DNA of 64,000 nucleotides from Streptomyces sp. CA-210063 (GTDB lineage: Bacteria; Actinomycetota; Actinomycetes; Streptomycetales; Streptomycetaceae): positions 1,426,001 to 1,490,000 of the forward strand of contig NZ_CP102512.1 of the NCBI RefSeq assembly GCF_024612015.1. Direction: 5' to 3'. Both the position numbers and the translations under genes were made by a program. The notes under the pieces were generated by a model. It did no database searches and was not told where the DNA came from. It saw only the letters and a program-made list of their open reading frames with translations. This document shows, piece after piece, positions 33,492 through 41,545 of this stretch. Numbering within the stretch: the first letter of the stretch is position 1; each line of letters starts with the position of its first letter.

Positions 33492-34151
33492 TCAGGACGA
33501 GTGGACCACCGCGTCCAGGTGCGGCAGGTAGTGGTCGAGCCGCTCGCGCTTGGTGCGCAGGTAGGTGATGTTGTCCTCGCACGGCGTGATCAGCAGCGGC
33601 ACCTGCTCGGAGACCTTGATGCCGTGGCGCAGCAGCGCCTCCCGCTTGCGCGGGTTGTTCGACATCAGCCGGACCGACCGTACGCCGAGGTCGTGCAGCA
33701 TCTCGGCCGCCACCCGGTAGTCGCGGGCGTCCACCGGCAGACCGAGGGCGAGGTTCGCCTCGACCGTGTCGAGGCCCTCCGCCTGGAGCTTCATCGCCTG
33801 CAGCTTGGCGAGCAGGCCGATGCCGCGCCCCTCGTGGCCGCGCAGATAGACGAGGATGCCGCGGCCCTCGGCGACTATGGCCCGCAGCGCGCTGTCGAGC
33901 TGTTCGCCGCATTCGCAGTGCTGGGAGCCGAACGCGTCACCGGTCAGGCACTCCGAGTGCAGCCGGATGAGAATTCCCTCGCCGCCGCTGATGTCGCCGT
34001 ACACCAGCGCCACTTGTTCTTCGCCGCGGTCCTGGTCGAGATAACCTACGGCCTCGAAGTCGCCGTAGGTCGTGGGCAGGGGGGCGTTCACCACGCGTAC
34101 GGCGCCGGAGGACTGGGCATTGGTGCCGAGTACACCAACATTTTCTGTCAT
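33492..34151 (-). CDS. ribA: GTP cyclohydrolase II paralogue with Met at the product-determining position
   Basis: A 219-residue GTP cyclohydrolase II. Zinc ligands C68, C79 and C81 are in SECLTGDAFGSQHCECG; RGHEGRGIGLL holds the catalytic arginine; NPRKREALLRHGI is the usual C-terminal segment. The tyrosine of E. coli RibA (Y105, in KIRAY) is replaced by Met120 (AKLQAM). From the literature on the three S. coelicolor homologues as I remember it, the paralogue with Met120 stops at the formylated pyrimidine FAPy instead of releasing formate. So this is probably not the riboflavin enzyme but the entry step of a separate GTP-derived pathway. It is divergent from a creatininase-family gene. Start ATG at 34151. 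Confidence 0.88.
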   Translation of the reverse strand: MTENVGVLGTNAQSSGAVRVVNAPLPTTYGDFEAVGYLDQDRGEEQVALVYGDISGGEGILIRLHSECLTGDAFGSQHCECGEQLDSALRAIVAEGRGILVYLRGHEGRGIGLLAKLQAMKLQAEGLDTVEANLALGLPVDARDYRVAAEMLHDLGVRSVRLMSNNPRKREALLRHGIKVSEQVPLLITPCEDNITYLRTKRERLDHYLPHLDAVVHSS

Positions 34152-34179
34152 GATCTGGTTCCTATCTGGTGAGTCCTGA

Positions 34180-34197
34180 CGTCATGCGAAAATGACG
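34180..34197. promoter_or_regulatory. Inverted repeat in the divergent ribA-creatininase promoter region
   Basis: CGTCAT, six bases, ATGACG, overlapping the self-complementary TGACGTCA at 34178-34185. It lies between the two divergent start codons (34151 and 34230) and could coordinate both genes. Confidence 0.4.
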
Positions 34198-34229
34198 GAG
34201 CATCAGCAGAGACGAAAGGCCGTGAAAAG

Positions 34230-35012
34230 ATGAGCAGTTCGAGTCTTGTACCGACGGACACCACCGCGGACGTCCGCGCGCGCGGGGCGGGCACCGGCCG
34301 GCAGGTGGCGGTGCTTCCCGTCGGCAGCTACGAGCAGCACGGCCCGTATCTGCCGCTGGCCACCGACACGCTCGTCGCCTGCGCCATAGCGCGGGAGATA
34401 GCCGCCGCCCATCCGGTGCACCTCCTGCCGCCCGTGACCATCGCCTGCTCGCACGAGCACGCGGCCTGGCCGGGCACCGTCAGCATCTCCGCGACGACCC
34501 TGCACGCGATGGTCCGCGACATCGCCGCGTCGCTGCGGCAGTCGGGCGTCGAGGCGCTGGTGGTGGTGAACGGACACGGTGGGAATTACGTGCTGGGCAA
34601 TGTCGTCCAGGAATCCACCGCGGCGGGACATCGCATGGCGCTTTTCCCGGCGATGGAGGACTGGGACGCCGCGTGCGAACGAGCGGGCATACAGACCTCG
34701 TTGCTCAGTGATATGCATGCGGGAGAAATAGAGACCTCCATACTTCTGCATTGCCATCCCGAATTGGTCCGGCCCGGTCACGAAACCACCGATTTCCTTG
34801 CCGATGACCGCCGTCATCTCCTCTCCCTCGGTATGTCGGCCTACACCGATTCCGGTGTCATCGGCCGTCCTTCGCTGGCTTCCGCCGCGAAGGGGAAGGA
34901 GTTGCTGGCGGGGTTCGTCCATTCTTTCGGGGCGTACTTCTCGTTGGTCACCTCGGACGCCTGGGACAAGGGGGCGGTTCCGCCGTCGGCGCCCACTCCG
35001 TCGGTCGACTGA
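34230..35012 (+). CDS. Creatininase-family amidohydrolase, candidate FAPy deformylase
   Basis: A 260-residue member of the creatininase family. Metal ligands follow the family pattern: E35, H37 and D46 in GSYEQHGPYLPLATDT, then NGHGGN and DMHAGEIETS. The archaeal enzyme ArfB, also of this family, removes formate from the FAPy intermediate made from GTP. Its divergent neighbour here is a GTP cyclohydrolase II expected to stop at FAPy, so deformylation of that product is the simplest role; this is inference. MftE-type peptidases belong to the same family, but no mycofactocin genes are visible. GAAAGG lies 12 bases before the ATG. Its last 172 bases overlap, antisense, the end of the flippase-like gene. 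Confidence 0.75.
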   Translation: MSSSSLVPTDTTADVRARGAGTGRQVAVLPVGSYEQHGPYLPLATDTLVACAIAREIAAAHPVHLLPPVTIACSHEHAAWPGTVSISATTLHAMVRDIAASLRQSGVEALVVVNGHGGNYVLGNVVQESTAAGHRMALFPAMEDWDAACERAGIQTSLLSDMHAGEIETSILLHCHPELVRPGHETTDFLADDRRHLLSLGMSAYTDSGVIGRPSLASAAKGKELLAGFVHSFGAYFSLVTSDAWDKGAVPPSAPTPSVD

Positions 35013-36628
35013 CGGCGCGCCCGCAGGGAGCCGTACCAGCGTCCGACGAGGACGAAGAGCCCCGGCAGGGCGGCCGCGAAGCTGAGCACACCGTAGACGA
35101 CGGCCACGGTCAGCCCCTGGGAGGCGCCCAGGCCCGCGGCGCCGAAGGACCAGGCGGTGACGCCTTCCCGGGGGCCCCAGCCGCCGACGTTGAGCGGCAG
35201 GCTCATGGCGATCAGGGCCAGCAGCGCGAGCGGCAGCACCTCCAGCGGGGTCGCGGCGGACCCGGCGACCCGTGCGGCGAGCAGGAACATGGCCACGTAT
35301 CCGGCCAGTACCGCCACGGAGGAGATCAGCACGGCGGGCCCGCTGTCGCGGTTCAGCAGCGCGCCGCGCGCCTCGGTGAGGACGGCCCGGACGCGGCGGC
35401 CCCGGCCGCCTTCGGACGCGCTCGGCTTCCGGCCCATCCGGACCGCCGCCCAGATCGCCAGCGCGCCCAGCACGGCGAGCACCGTCACACCCACCGTGTG
35501 GCGGGTCTGCTCCAGGACCGGGGAGGGCAGCACCAGCAGGACCGTTAGGCCGACGACGGCCAGCACCAACTGGCCCGCGGTCCGCTCGATCACCACCGCG
35601 CGCACACCGCGCCCCATGTCGCCCGAGCTCTGCCCGTGCCGCACCGCCCGGTGCACATCGCCGAGGACACCGCCGGGCAGTGCGGCGTTGAGGAACAGCG
35701 CGCGGTAGTAGTCCGCGACGGCAGGCCCGAGCGGCAGCGTGATCCCCAGCGCCCGGGTGACCGCGCACCAGCGCCAGGCGCTGAACACCGTGGTCAGTAC
35801 GCCGATCCCGACAGCCGCGACCAGCGTGCCGCCGTCGATCCGCCGCAGCCCGTCGACGAACACCCCGGTGCCCATCCGCCAGATGACGACGGCGAGGATG
35901 ACCGTTCCGGCAAGCGTGCCGAAGTGGGTGCGCAGGGCGCGGGTGAACTTGGCGGTGGGGCGAGGCTCGGCGGGGAGCTCCGGCGAGGTGGCGCCCGGCG
36001 CCGCACCGGGCCCGGCCGGAGCCTCGGGTCGGGCACCGCTCGCGCGGGCGGATATCTCACGGGGCACGACATCAGCCTCGGCACGGTGGCCGACTGCCGA
36101 CTCCGTCCGTATGTCCGCCGAGGCCGTACGGCGATCCGGGGGGAACGCGGGCGTGCTTGCCGCCACGTCCGACGCCGCGCCCGTCGAGGCCGTACGGCAG
36201 TCCGGCGCGTCCGAGGAGTTGACGGAAGCCAGAACCGAAGCCGCGCCCGTCGAGGCCGTACGGCAGTCCGGCACGTCGGAGGAGTTGACGGAAGCCAGAA
36301 CCGAAGCCGCGCCCGTCGAGGCCGTACGGCAGTCCGGCGCGTCCGAGGAGCTGGCGGAAGCCGGGACCGAACCCGCGCCCGTCGAGGTCGTGCGGGAGTT
36401 CCGTATGTGGGCGGGCCCGACGGTAGCCGTGTCCGGGGTCGCGCCGCGCGGTTCCGGGTCCGCCGCCACGGCGGTCGGCAGTGTGCGCGAAGCCGCGCCG
36501 GGCGTCATCGCCCGGGCCGCGGGCGCGCTCGCCTTCACGCGGGCCCGGACTCCGCGTGGCCGTACCCGTACGCGGTCCCCCGTGACCGGTGGATGTGCCT
36601 CGACCGCCTCCTCCACCGGCGCCGTCAT
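34841..36628 (-). CDS. Flippase-like / lysylphosphatidylglycerol synthase TM-region membrane protein
   Basis: A 595-residue protein in two parts. Residues 1-230 are low-complexity, with a 22-residue unit (core DCRTASTGAASVLASVNSSD) repeated from a 66-bp DNA repeat. The remainder is a polytopic membrane domain of the LPG-synthase/YbhN type: VIWRMGTGVFVDGLRRIDGG, FSAWRWCAVTRALG, YYRALFLNAALPGGVLGDVHRAVRHG and PLNVGGWGPREGVTAWSFG. Such proteins move lipids or polyprenyl-linked products across membranes. The start overlaps the methyltransferase stop (ATGA). Its 3' end overlaps the opposing creatininase gene by 172 bp. In this cluster it may export or flip a lipid-linked product. Confidence 0.82.
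   Translation of the reverse strand: MTAPVEEAVEAHPPVTGDRVRVRPRGVRARVKASAPAARAMTPGAASRTLPTAVAADPEPRGATPDTATVGPAHIRNSRTTSTGAGSVPASASSSDAPDCRTASTGAASVLASVNSSDVPDCRTASTGAASVLASVNSSDAPDCRTASTGAASDVAASTPAFPPDRRTASADIRTESAVGHRAEADVVPREISARASGARPEAPAGPGAAPGATSPELPAEPRPTAKFTRALRTHFGTLAGTVILAVVIWRMGTGVFVDGLRRIDGGTLVAAVGIGVLTTVFSAWRWCAVTRALGITLPLGPAVADYYRALFLNAALPGGVLGDVHRAVRHGQSSGDMGRGVRAVVIERTAGQLVLAVVGLTVLLVLPSPVLEQTRHTVGVTVLAVLGALAIWAAVRMGRKPSASEGGRGRRVRAVLTEARGALLNRDSGPAVLISSVAVLAGYVAMFLLAARVAGSAATPLEVLPLALLALIAMSLPLNVGGWGPREGVTAWSFGAAGLGASQGLTVAVVYGVLSFAAALPGLFVLVGRWYGSLRARRQSTDGVGADGGTAPLSQASEVTNEKYAPKEWTNPASNSFPFAAEASEGRPMTPESV
36119..36405. repeat. 66-bp in-frame tandem repeat inside the flippase-like gene
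   Basis: CGAGGCCGTACGGCAGTCCG-type units begin at 36119, 36185, 36251, 36317 and 36383, exactly 66 bp apart; the middle three are nearly identical, the outer two diverged. Since 66 is a multiple of three, copy number can change without loss of frame. Confidence 0.92.
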
Positions 36629-37689
36629 GAGGCTCCGCCCGTCGGCCGGGGCAGGGCGAGCAGGTCGCTGTGGTGGACGACGACGCGGAGTTCGCCGGCC
36701 GCGCCTGCCCGGAGGCGGTCGCGGAGGTAGGCGTCGGCGCGCTCGGTGAGTTCGGGGCGCTGTTCGCAGGCGGCGCCGACCCAGCCGCGCAGCCACTCCT
36801 CGGTGAGGGCGGTGTGCCGGCCGTCGAGCTGCCAGGGGCTCGGGTGGACGCGGACCGTGGCGCCGTGCTGGGCGAAGGCCTCGCAGGCCACGGTGATCGC
36901 GTCGGGGCCGAGCAGATCGCTCGCGCGCTGGTGGGCGTTGAACGCCTCGGCGATCTCGGCGTCCAGGGGGTGGGCGGGGACGAGGTCCACGCGGCCGACG
37001 ACGGAGAGCGTCAGCAGGGCGGGAACCCCGGCGCCCGCGCAGGCCGCCGCGAGCGCCTCGATCTCCTCGCGGGTGAGGACGTCGAGCAGCGCGGACGCGG
37101 TGACCAGCGAGGCACCCGCCAGGTCGGCCGCCGTCAGCCGCCCGATGTCGCCGCGCCGGGTGGTGACCGTGACGGGGCTGCCGTCGGCGGCCGCGCGGGG
37201 CGCCCGCGCGGTGGCCAGCCGCAGCAGGTCCGGGTCCTGGTCGTGCAGCACCCACTGCTGGGCGCCGTCCAGCCGGGGCGCGAGCCAGCGGCCCATCGAG
37301 CCGGTGCCGCAGCCCAGGTCGTGGACGGTCAGCGTGGTGGCCCGCCCGGGCAGGTTGGCGAGACGGATCCGCAGCGGGTCGAGCAGATCCACCGCGCGGG
37401 CGTCGGTGTCGGCGCTCTCACGCAACTCCAGCCACTGCGGGGCGTACTGGTGCCCCTCGGGCGCCGGCGTGTCACCCCCGCGCCCCGCCATGCTCAGCGC
37501 GGCCCCGGAAGAGACGGCACCCGCCCCGGAAGAGACGGCACCCGCCCCGGAACGGGCGGCACCCGCGGCGGCAGCGGACGCACCAGCACCAACACCAGCG
37601 GCACCCGCCGCGGACGCACCCGCTGAAGCGGTCGCACCCCCGGACAGGGGCCCACCCGCAGACGTGGCCATATCGGCAGAAGTGGTCAT
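36625..37689 (-). CDS. SAM-dependent methyltransferase with low-complexity N-terminus
   Basis: A 354-residue class I methyltransferase. Motif I is VHDLGCGTGSMGRWL and the acidic end of strand 2 is VLHDQDPDLL; a region with TTRRGDIGRLTAADLAGASLVTASALLDVL follows. The N-terminal 75 residues are Ala/Gly/Ser-rich, built partly of a seven-residue repeat (GAVSSGA) from a 21-bp tandem repeat; the proposed start is the ATGA overlap with the glycosyltransferase gene. Conserved text begins near QYAPQWLELRESADTDARAVDLLDP, broken here for length. The substrate is unknown; its position suggests methylation of the cluster's product. Confidence 0.83.
   Translation of the reverse strand: MTTSADMATSAGGPLSGGATASAGASAAGAAGVGAGASAAAAGAARSGAGAVSSGAGAVSSGAALSMAGRGGDTPAPEGHQYAPQWLELRESADTDARAVDLLDPLRIRLANLPGRATTLTVHDLGCGTGSMGRWLAPRLDGAQQWVLHDQDPDLLRLATARAPRAAADGSPVTVTTRRGDIGRLTAADLAGASLVTASALLDVLTREEIEALAAACAGAGVPALLTLSVVGRVDLVPAHPLDAEIAEAFNAHQRASDLLGPDAITVACEAFAQHGATVRVHPSPWQLDGRHTALTEEWLRGWVGAACEQRPELTERADAYLRDRLRAGAAGELRVVVHHSDLLALPRPTGGAS
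37503..37565. repeat. 21-bp tandem repeat in the methyltransferase N-terminus
   Basis: CCCCGGAAGAGACGGCACCCG occurs at 37503 and 37524, and with three changes at 37545. In frame. Confidence 0.9.
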
Positions 37690-38909
37690 GCGGCCCTCCG
37701 AGGTTCGTGCCGCAGCCGGCCCAGGACATGGGCGAGGCTGCGGGCCGTGGTCGCCCACCCGTCCAGCGCGGCCCGGCGGCCGCGCGCCGCGGCCTTCAGC
37801 CGGCGCCGTACGTCGGCCTCCCCGAACCAGCCGCGCAGCTCCGCCGCGATGGCCGCGGGGTTCTCCGGCGGGACGAGGATGCCGGGCACCCCGCCGTCGG
37901 GGGCACGGCCGACGGCCTCGGGGAGACCGCCGACGTCCGTGGCCAGCACGGGGATTCCACGGGCGAGGGCTTCGGTGACCGCCATGCCGTACGTCTCGGC
38001 GTACGAGGTGAGGACCATGAGGTCGGCGGCGGCGTAGCTCGCGTCGAGTTCCGCGCCGGCCTGCGGTCCGGCGAGGTGGAACCGGTCCTCCAGGCCGAAC
38101 TTCGCGATCAGCGTGCGGATGTGGTCGACGTACTCGGGGTCCTGGTCGAGACCACCCACCAGGACGCAGCTCCAGCGCAGCTCGGTGACGGTCGCGAGGG
38201 CCTCCACCAGCCGGTGCTGGCCCTTGCGCGGGGTGACCGCGGCGACGCACAGCAGCCGGGAGACGCCGTCGGTGCCTGAGGCGAGGGGCGCGATGTCGGC
38301 GCCGGGGGCGGCGACATGGACCAGTTCGGGAGCGAGGCCGTGGTGTGACACGAGTCGTCGGACGGCCCAGTCGCTGGTCGCGATGACGGCGGACACGCCC
38401 CGCAGGGTCGTGCGTTCCTTGGCGTCGAGTTCGGCCGCGAGGTCGGGCTCCAGGCCCGTCTCGTCGCCGAGCGGCAGGTGCACCAGCACGGCCAGGCAGA
38501 GGCGTTCGGCCTCGGGGAGGACGATCTCGGGGACGCCGCAGGCGACCAGTCCGTCGAGCAGGACGACCGTGCCGTCGGGGAATTCGCGCAGCGTACGGAC
38601 GAGTTCGGCACGTGCCGTCTCGTCCGGGCGCGGCCAGTTGCCGTCGATCGCGTGCTTGTGCACCTGCCAGCCGAAGCCCGGCAGATCGAGGCAGATCCGG
38701 CGGTCGTAGGCGTTGCCGCCGCTGGGCCGGGCCGGGTCGTCGACGCCGCCCGGCATCACGAAGTGCACGGAGCGCAGTGACATGGGGACGATCGCGGCGT
38801 GCTTCAGTGCGGCGTTCTGCACGGGCACATAGCCGAGCCTCACTTGCTCTCCCCCGTCTGCCTGGGCGGCGGTGCCGACGGCCGCCCGGTCGATGGTCAC
38901 GTCGGTCAC
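37686..38909 (-). CDS. GT4-family glycosyltransferase
   Basis: A 407-residue GT-B fold enzyme. The N-terminal half begins with [25 protein letters not shown]; the donor-binding half has [41 protein letters not shown] (the E-x7-E retaining motif) and [14 protein letters not shown]. It would transfer a sugar from a nucleotide donor with retention. Starts and stops overlap both neighbours by four bases, so it is translated with the PTPS homologue and the methyltransferase. It may glycosylate the pterin-like product; related actinobacterial GT4 enzymes also act on polyprenyl or phosphoinositide lipids. Confidence 0.87.
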   Translation of the reverse strand: MTDVTIDRAAVGTAAQADGGEQVRLGYVPVQNAALKHAAIVPMSLRSVHFVMPGGVDDPARPSGGNAYDRRICLDLPGFGWQVHKHAIDGNWPRPDETARAELVRTLREFPDGTVVLLDGLVACGVPEIVLPEAERLCLAVLVHLPLGDETGLEPDLAAELDAKERTTLRGVSAVIATSDWAVRRLVSHHGLAPELVHVAAPGADIAPLASGTDGVSRLLCVAAVTPRKGQHRLVEALATVTELRWSCVLVGGLDQDPEYVDHIRTLIAKFGLEDRFHLAGPQAGAELDASYAAADLMVLTSYAETYGMAVTEALARGIPVLATDVGGLPEAVGRAPDGGVPGILVPPENPAAIAAELRGWFGEADVRRRLKAAARGRRAALDGWATTARSLAHVLGRLRHEPRRAA

Positions 38910-39304
38910 AGGGCACGCTCGTAACTCGCCCAGGCGATGTGCGACTCGTGCAGGGTGACCGTGATGCCCGCGATGCCCTTGGCGTTCTCCCCCAGGGCAC
39001 CCTTGTGGATGCGCTCGGCGAGACGGTCGGCGATGACCTTGGCCAGGAACTCGGTCGAGGTGTTGGTGTTCGCGAAGTCCGGCTCGTTGTCGAGGTTGCG
39101 GTAGTTCAACTCGCTGACCACGGCACCGAGCTCCTGCGTGGCCAGTCCGATGTCTACGACGATGTTGTCGTCGTCCAGTTCGGCGCGCCGGAAGGTGGCG
39201 TCCACGAGGAACGTGGCGCCGTGCAGGCGCTGCGCGGGTCCGAAGACCGCCCCGCGGAAGCTGTGGGCGATCATGATGTGATCGCGGACGGTGATGCTGA
39301 ACAA
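38906..39304 (-). CDS. 6-pyruvoyltetrahydropterin synthase homologue lacking one zinc-site histidine
   Basis: A 132-residue T-fold protein ([37 protein letters not shown], then [11 protein letters not shown] and [15 protein letters not shown]). Family zinc enzymes have His and then HGH; here H14 and H28 are present but the third ligand is alanine (LHGA, A30), and no catalytic cysteine is in the usual place. This matches the S. coelicolor homologue SCO6650, whose structure, as I recall, lacked zinc and PTPS activity while keeping a pterin-like pocket. TTG at 39304 was chosen because GGAGGG lies eight bases upstream; a longer frame starts 15 codons earlier. It overlaps the glycosyltransferase gene by four bases. 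Confidence 0.87.
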   Translation of the reverse strand: MFSITVRDHIMIAHSFRGAVFGPAQRLHGATFLVDATFRRAELDDDNIVVDIGLATQELGAVVSELNYRNLDNEPDFANTNTSTEFLAKVIADRLAERIHKGALGENAKGIAGITVTLHESHIAWASYERAL

Positions 39305-39473
39305 CGGACGACCCTCCAGTGCGGTACGTCTGCCCCCGGGCCGGGGCATGCCGTGTAGTACGGCTGCTCCCTACCCGTTGTTCAGCCGAGTTTTCCGGTT
39401 TCTTTGGTGTTCAGCGTTCCGTTCGGGCAGTTCAGGGGCGGGTGGGGCGAGCCGGAACGCTCAACTCCCGGGC

Positions 39474-40454
39474 TCAGTCGGCGTCGTAGCGCACTCGGTG
39501 GCACATGCCGGGCAGCTCTCCGCTCGCGAGCTTCGGCATGACGTCCGGGAGTTCCTCGAAGGCGCACTCCCCGGTGACGAGAGCGTCGAAGCGGGCGTCG
39601 GCGAGGAGTTCGAGGGCGAGCGCCAGCCGGTCCGCGTACGTACGTCCGACGCGTCCGGCCGGGGAGACCGTTCCGACCTGGCTGCTGCGGATGGTGAGGC
39701 GGCGTGAGTGGAAGGCCTCGCCGAGCGGCAGGGCGATCCGGCGGTCGCCGTACCAGCTGAGTTCGATCACCGTGCCCTCCGTGGCGAGGAGTTCCAGGGA
39801 GCGGACGAGTCCTTGTTCGTTGGCGCTGGCGTGCACGACGAGGTCGCACTCGCCCAACGCCTCCTCGGGCAGCGCGAAGTCGACGCCGAGCGCGCGGGCG
39901 ATGTCGGCGCGCGCCGGGTCGGCGTCGACGAGTTGGACCCGCACGCCGGGGAAGCGGGCCAGGAGCGCGGCGACCGAGCAGCCGACCATGCCGCCGCCCA
40001 CGACGGCGATCCGGTCCCCGATGAGGGGGGCCGCGTCCCACAGGGCGTTGACGGCGGTCTCGACGGTCCCGGCCAGCACGGCACGGGCGGCGGGCACCGT
40101 CGCCGGTACGACGGTGACGGCGCTCACCGGAACGACATAGCGGCTCTGGTGCGGATACAGGCAGAAGACGGTCCTGCCGACGAGTGCGTCCGGCCCCTCT
40201 TCCACCCGCCCCACGCTGAGATAGCCGTACTTCACGGGGGCGGGGAACTCGCCCTCCTGGTAGGGCGCGCGCATCGTCGCGTGCTGGTTCTCGGGCACTC
40301 GGCCGCGGAACACGAGCGTCTCGGTGCCCCGGCTGACGCCCGAGTACAGCGCGCGGACGAGCACCTCGCCCTCGGCGGGTCCGGTGAGGGTCTCCTCACG
40401 GATCTCCCCCTGCCCGGGAGAGCGTAGCCAGAAGGCCTTGGCTGTCGGTTTCAT
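39474..40454 (-). CDS. Zinc-type medium-chain dehydrogenase
   Basis: A 326-residue MDR-superfamily protein. ALYSGVSRGTETLVFRGRVP near the start is characteristic of a bacterial subgroup related to bacteriochlorophyllide and sugar dehydrogenases; APVKYGYLSVGRVEEG follows, and the Rossmann loop is IAVVGGGMVGCSVAALLA. The cysteine of the usual catalytic zinc (GxC) is not seen; the segment has a serine (SRGTE), so zinc dependence is uncertain. First gene of the minus-strand part of the pterin-like cluster, divergent from the CDP-alcohol phosphatidyltransferase gene; 169 bp separate it from the PTPS homologue. Likely oxidises or reduces a hydroxyl or side chain of the product. Confidence 0.82.
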   Translation of the reverse strand: MKPTAKAFWLRSPGQGEIREETLTGPAEGEVLVRALYSGVSRGTETLVFRGRVPENQHATMRAPYQEGEFPAPVKYGYLSVGRVEEGPDALVGRTVFCLYPHQSRYVVPVSAVTVVPATVPAARAVLAGTVETAVNALWDAAPLIGDRIAVVGGGMVGCSVAALLARFPGVRVQLVDADPARADIARALGVDFALPEEALGECDLVVHASANEQGLVRSLELLATEGTVIELSWYGDRRIALPLGEAFHSRRLTIRSSQVGTVSPAGRVGRTYADRLALALELLADARFDALVTGECAFEELPDVMPKLASGELPGMCHRVRYDAD

Positions 40455-40565
40455 GTGCGTCTCCGTGAACGGTCCGGCGATTCTCCACGTACGCAGCGGT
40501 GGGAGTCGCGAACACGGTACGCGGCGATGATCGTTTCTGTCACACACACGTTCGGAAGGTTCGCG

Positions 40566-41378
40566 GTGGCCCTGATCAACACTTACGACGGCCGGCTGTT
40601 GCTCTCGGAGACGACCGTGGGCGCGGGCGCCCAGGTCCTGCTCCTCGCCTTCCTGGGCACGGCGATCGGACTGGGCCCGGCGGGCTGGCTGACCGGGCTG
40701 GCCTTCGGGCTCGCCACCTGGGCCGTCCTCAACCGCGCGCTGCTGCGGACCCGGACCCGCTCCTTCGGTCCCGCCAACCGCGTCACCCTCGGCCGGGCGA
40801 TCCTCGTCGGCGCCGTCACCGCCCTGGTCGCCGACTCCTTCCAGAGCTCGCCGCCCGTCTCCCTCTTCGTCGGTCTGACCGCCGTGGCCCTGATCCTCGA
40901 CGGCGTCGACGGCAAGGTGGCCCGCCGCACGGGCACCTCGACCGCGCTGGGCGCCCGCTTCGACATGGAGGTCGACGCCTTCCTGATCCTGGTGCTGAGC
41001 GTGTACGTCTCCATGTCGCTCGGCCCGTGGGTGATGCTGATCGGCCTCATGCGGTACGTCTTCGTCGCCGCCGCCAAGGTCATGCCGTGGCTGAACGGTT
41101 CCCTCCCGCACAGCATGGCCCGTAAGACGGTCGCCGCGGTCCAGGGCGTCTTCCTGCTGGTCGCCGCCTCCGGACTGCTGCCGTACGAGGCGGGCTTCGG
41201 CCTGGTCGCGCTGGCGCTGGGCTCGCTGCTCTGGTCGTTCGGGCGGGACATCGCCTGGCTGTTCCGCAACCGGGAGGGCCGGGCCGAGCTGACGGCCACG
41301 GCGACCGTGACGGAGACGGTGGCCGTGGCCGTGGAGGCGCCCGTCGAGCGCCGGGCGGCCGAGCTCGTGAGGAGCTGA
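40566..41378 (+). CDS. CDP-alcohol phosphatidyltransferase family membrane protein
   Basis: A 270-residue polytopic enzyme with the full CDP-AP motif DGxxAR-x8-Gx3Dx3D, here LDGVDGKVARR, then GARFDMEVDAF. About six membrane segments are visible. These enzymes join an alcohol to a CDP-linked lipid with release of CMP. The GTG at 40566 has GGAAGG six bases upstream; an earlier ATG at 40527 lacks a ribosome binding site. Divergent from the dehydrogenase gene, with a shared 111-bp promoter region. Its presence beside a glycosyltransferase and a flippase suggests that the cluster's product is attached to a lipid. Confidence 0.85.
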   Translation: MALINTYDGRLLLSETTVGAGAQVLLLAFLGTAIGLGPAGWLTGLAFGLATWAVLNRALLRTRTRSFGPANRVTLGRAILVGAVTALVADSFQSSPPVSLFVGLTAVALILDGVDGKVARRTGTSTALGARFDMEVDAFLILVLSVYVSMSLGPWVMLIGLMRYVFVAAAKVMPWLNGSLPHSMARKTVAAVQGVFLLVAASGLLPYEAGFGLVALALGSLLWSFGRDIAWLFRNREGRAELTATATVTETVAVAVEAPVERRAAELVRS

Positions 41379-41465
41379 CCGGCGCGGATCGCCGCGCCGC
41401 GAGCCGATCGAGCGCGCGGGCCCGGCTCAGGGGCCCCCGGCGCACGAGAGGAATCACGCCTGGCG

Positions 41466-41520
41466 ATCACACGAGGGGATCGCACGAGGCGAATCGCAAG
41501 AGGCGAATCGCACAAGAGCA
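41466..41520. repeat. 13-14-bp imperfect tandem repeat
   Basis: ATCACACGAGGGG, ATCGCACGAGGCGA, ATCGCAAGAGGCGA and ATCGCACAAGAGCA follow one another between two converging genes. No gene lies in the gap 41379-41545. Confidence 0.8.
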
Positions 41521-41545
41521 ATCCCCCAAGGGGAAGCAAGGTGAA

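Noticed and set aside
34230..35012. Mycofactocin MftE peptidase
   Set aside because: Same family and motifs, but no mftA-mftD genes are visible and the divergent neighbour is a GTP cyclohydrolase II.
36119..36405. Regularly spaced repeats as a CRISPR array
   Set aside because: The 66-bp units are contiguous with no unique spacers, are in frame within a coding sequence, and no cas genes are near.
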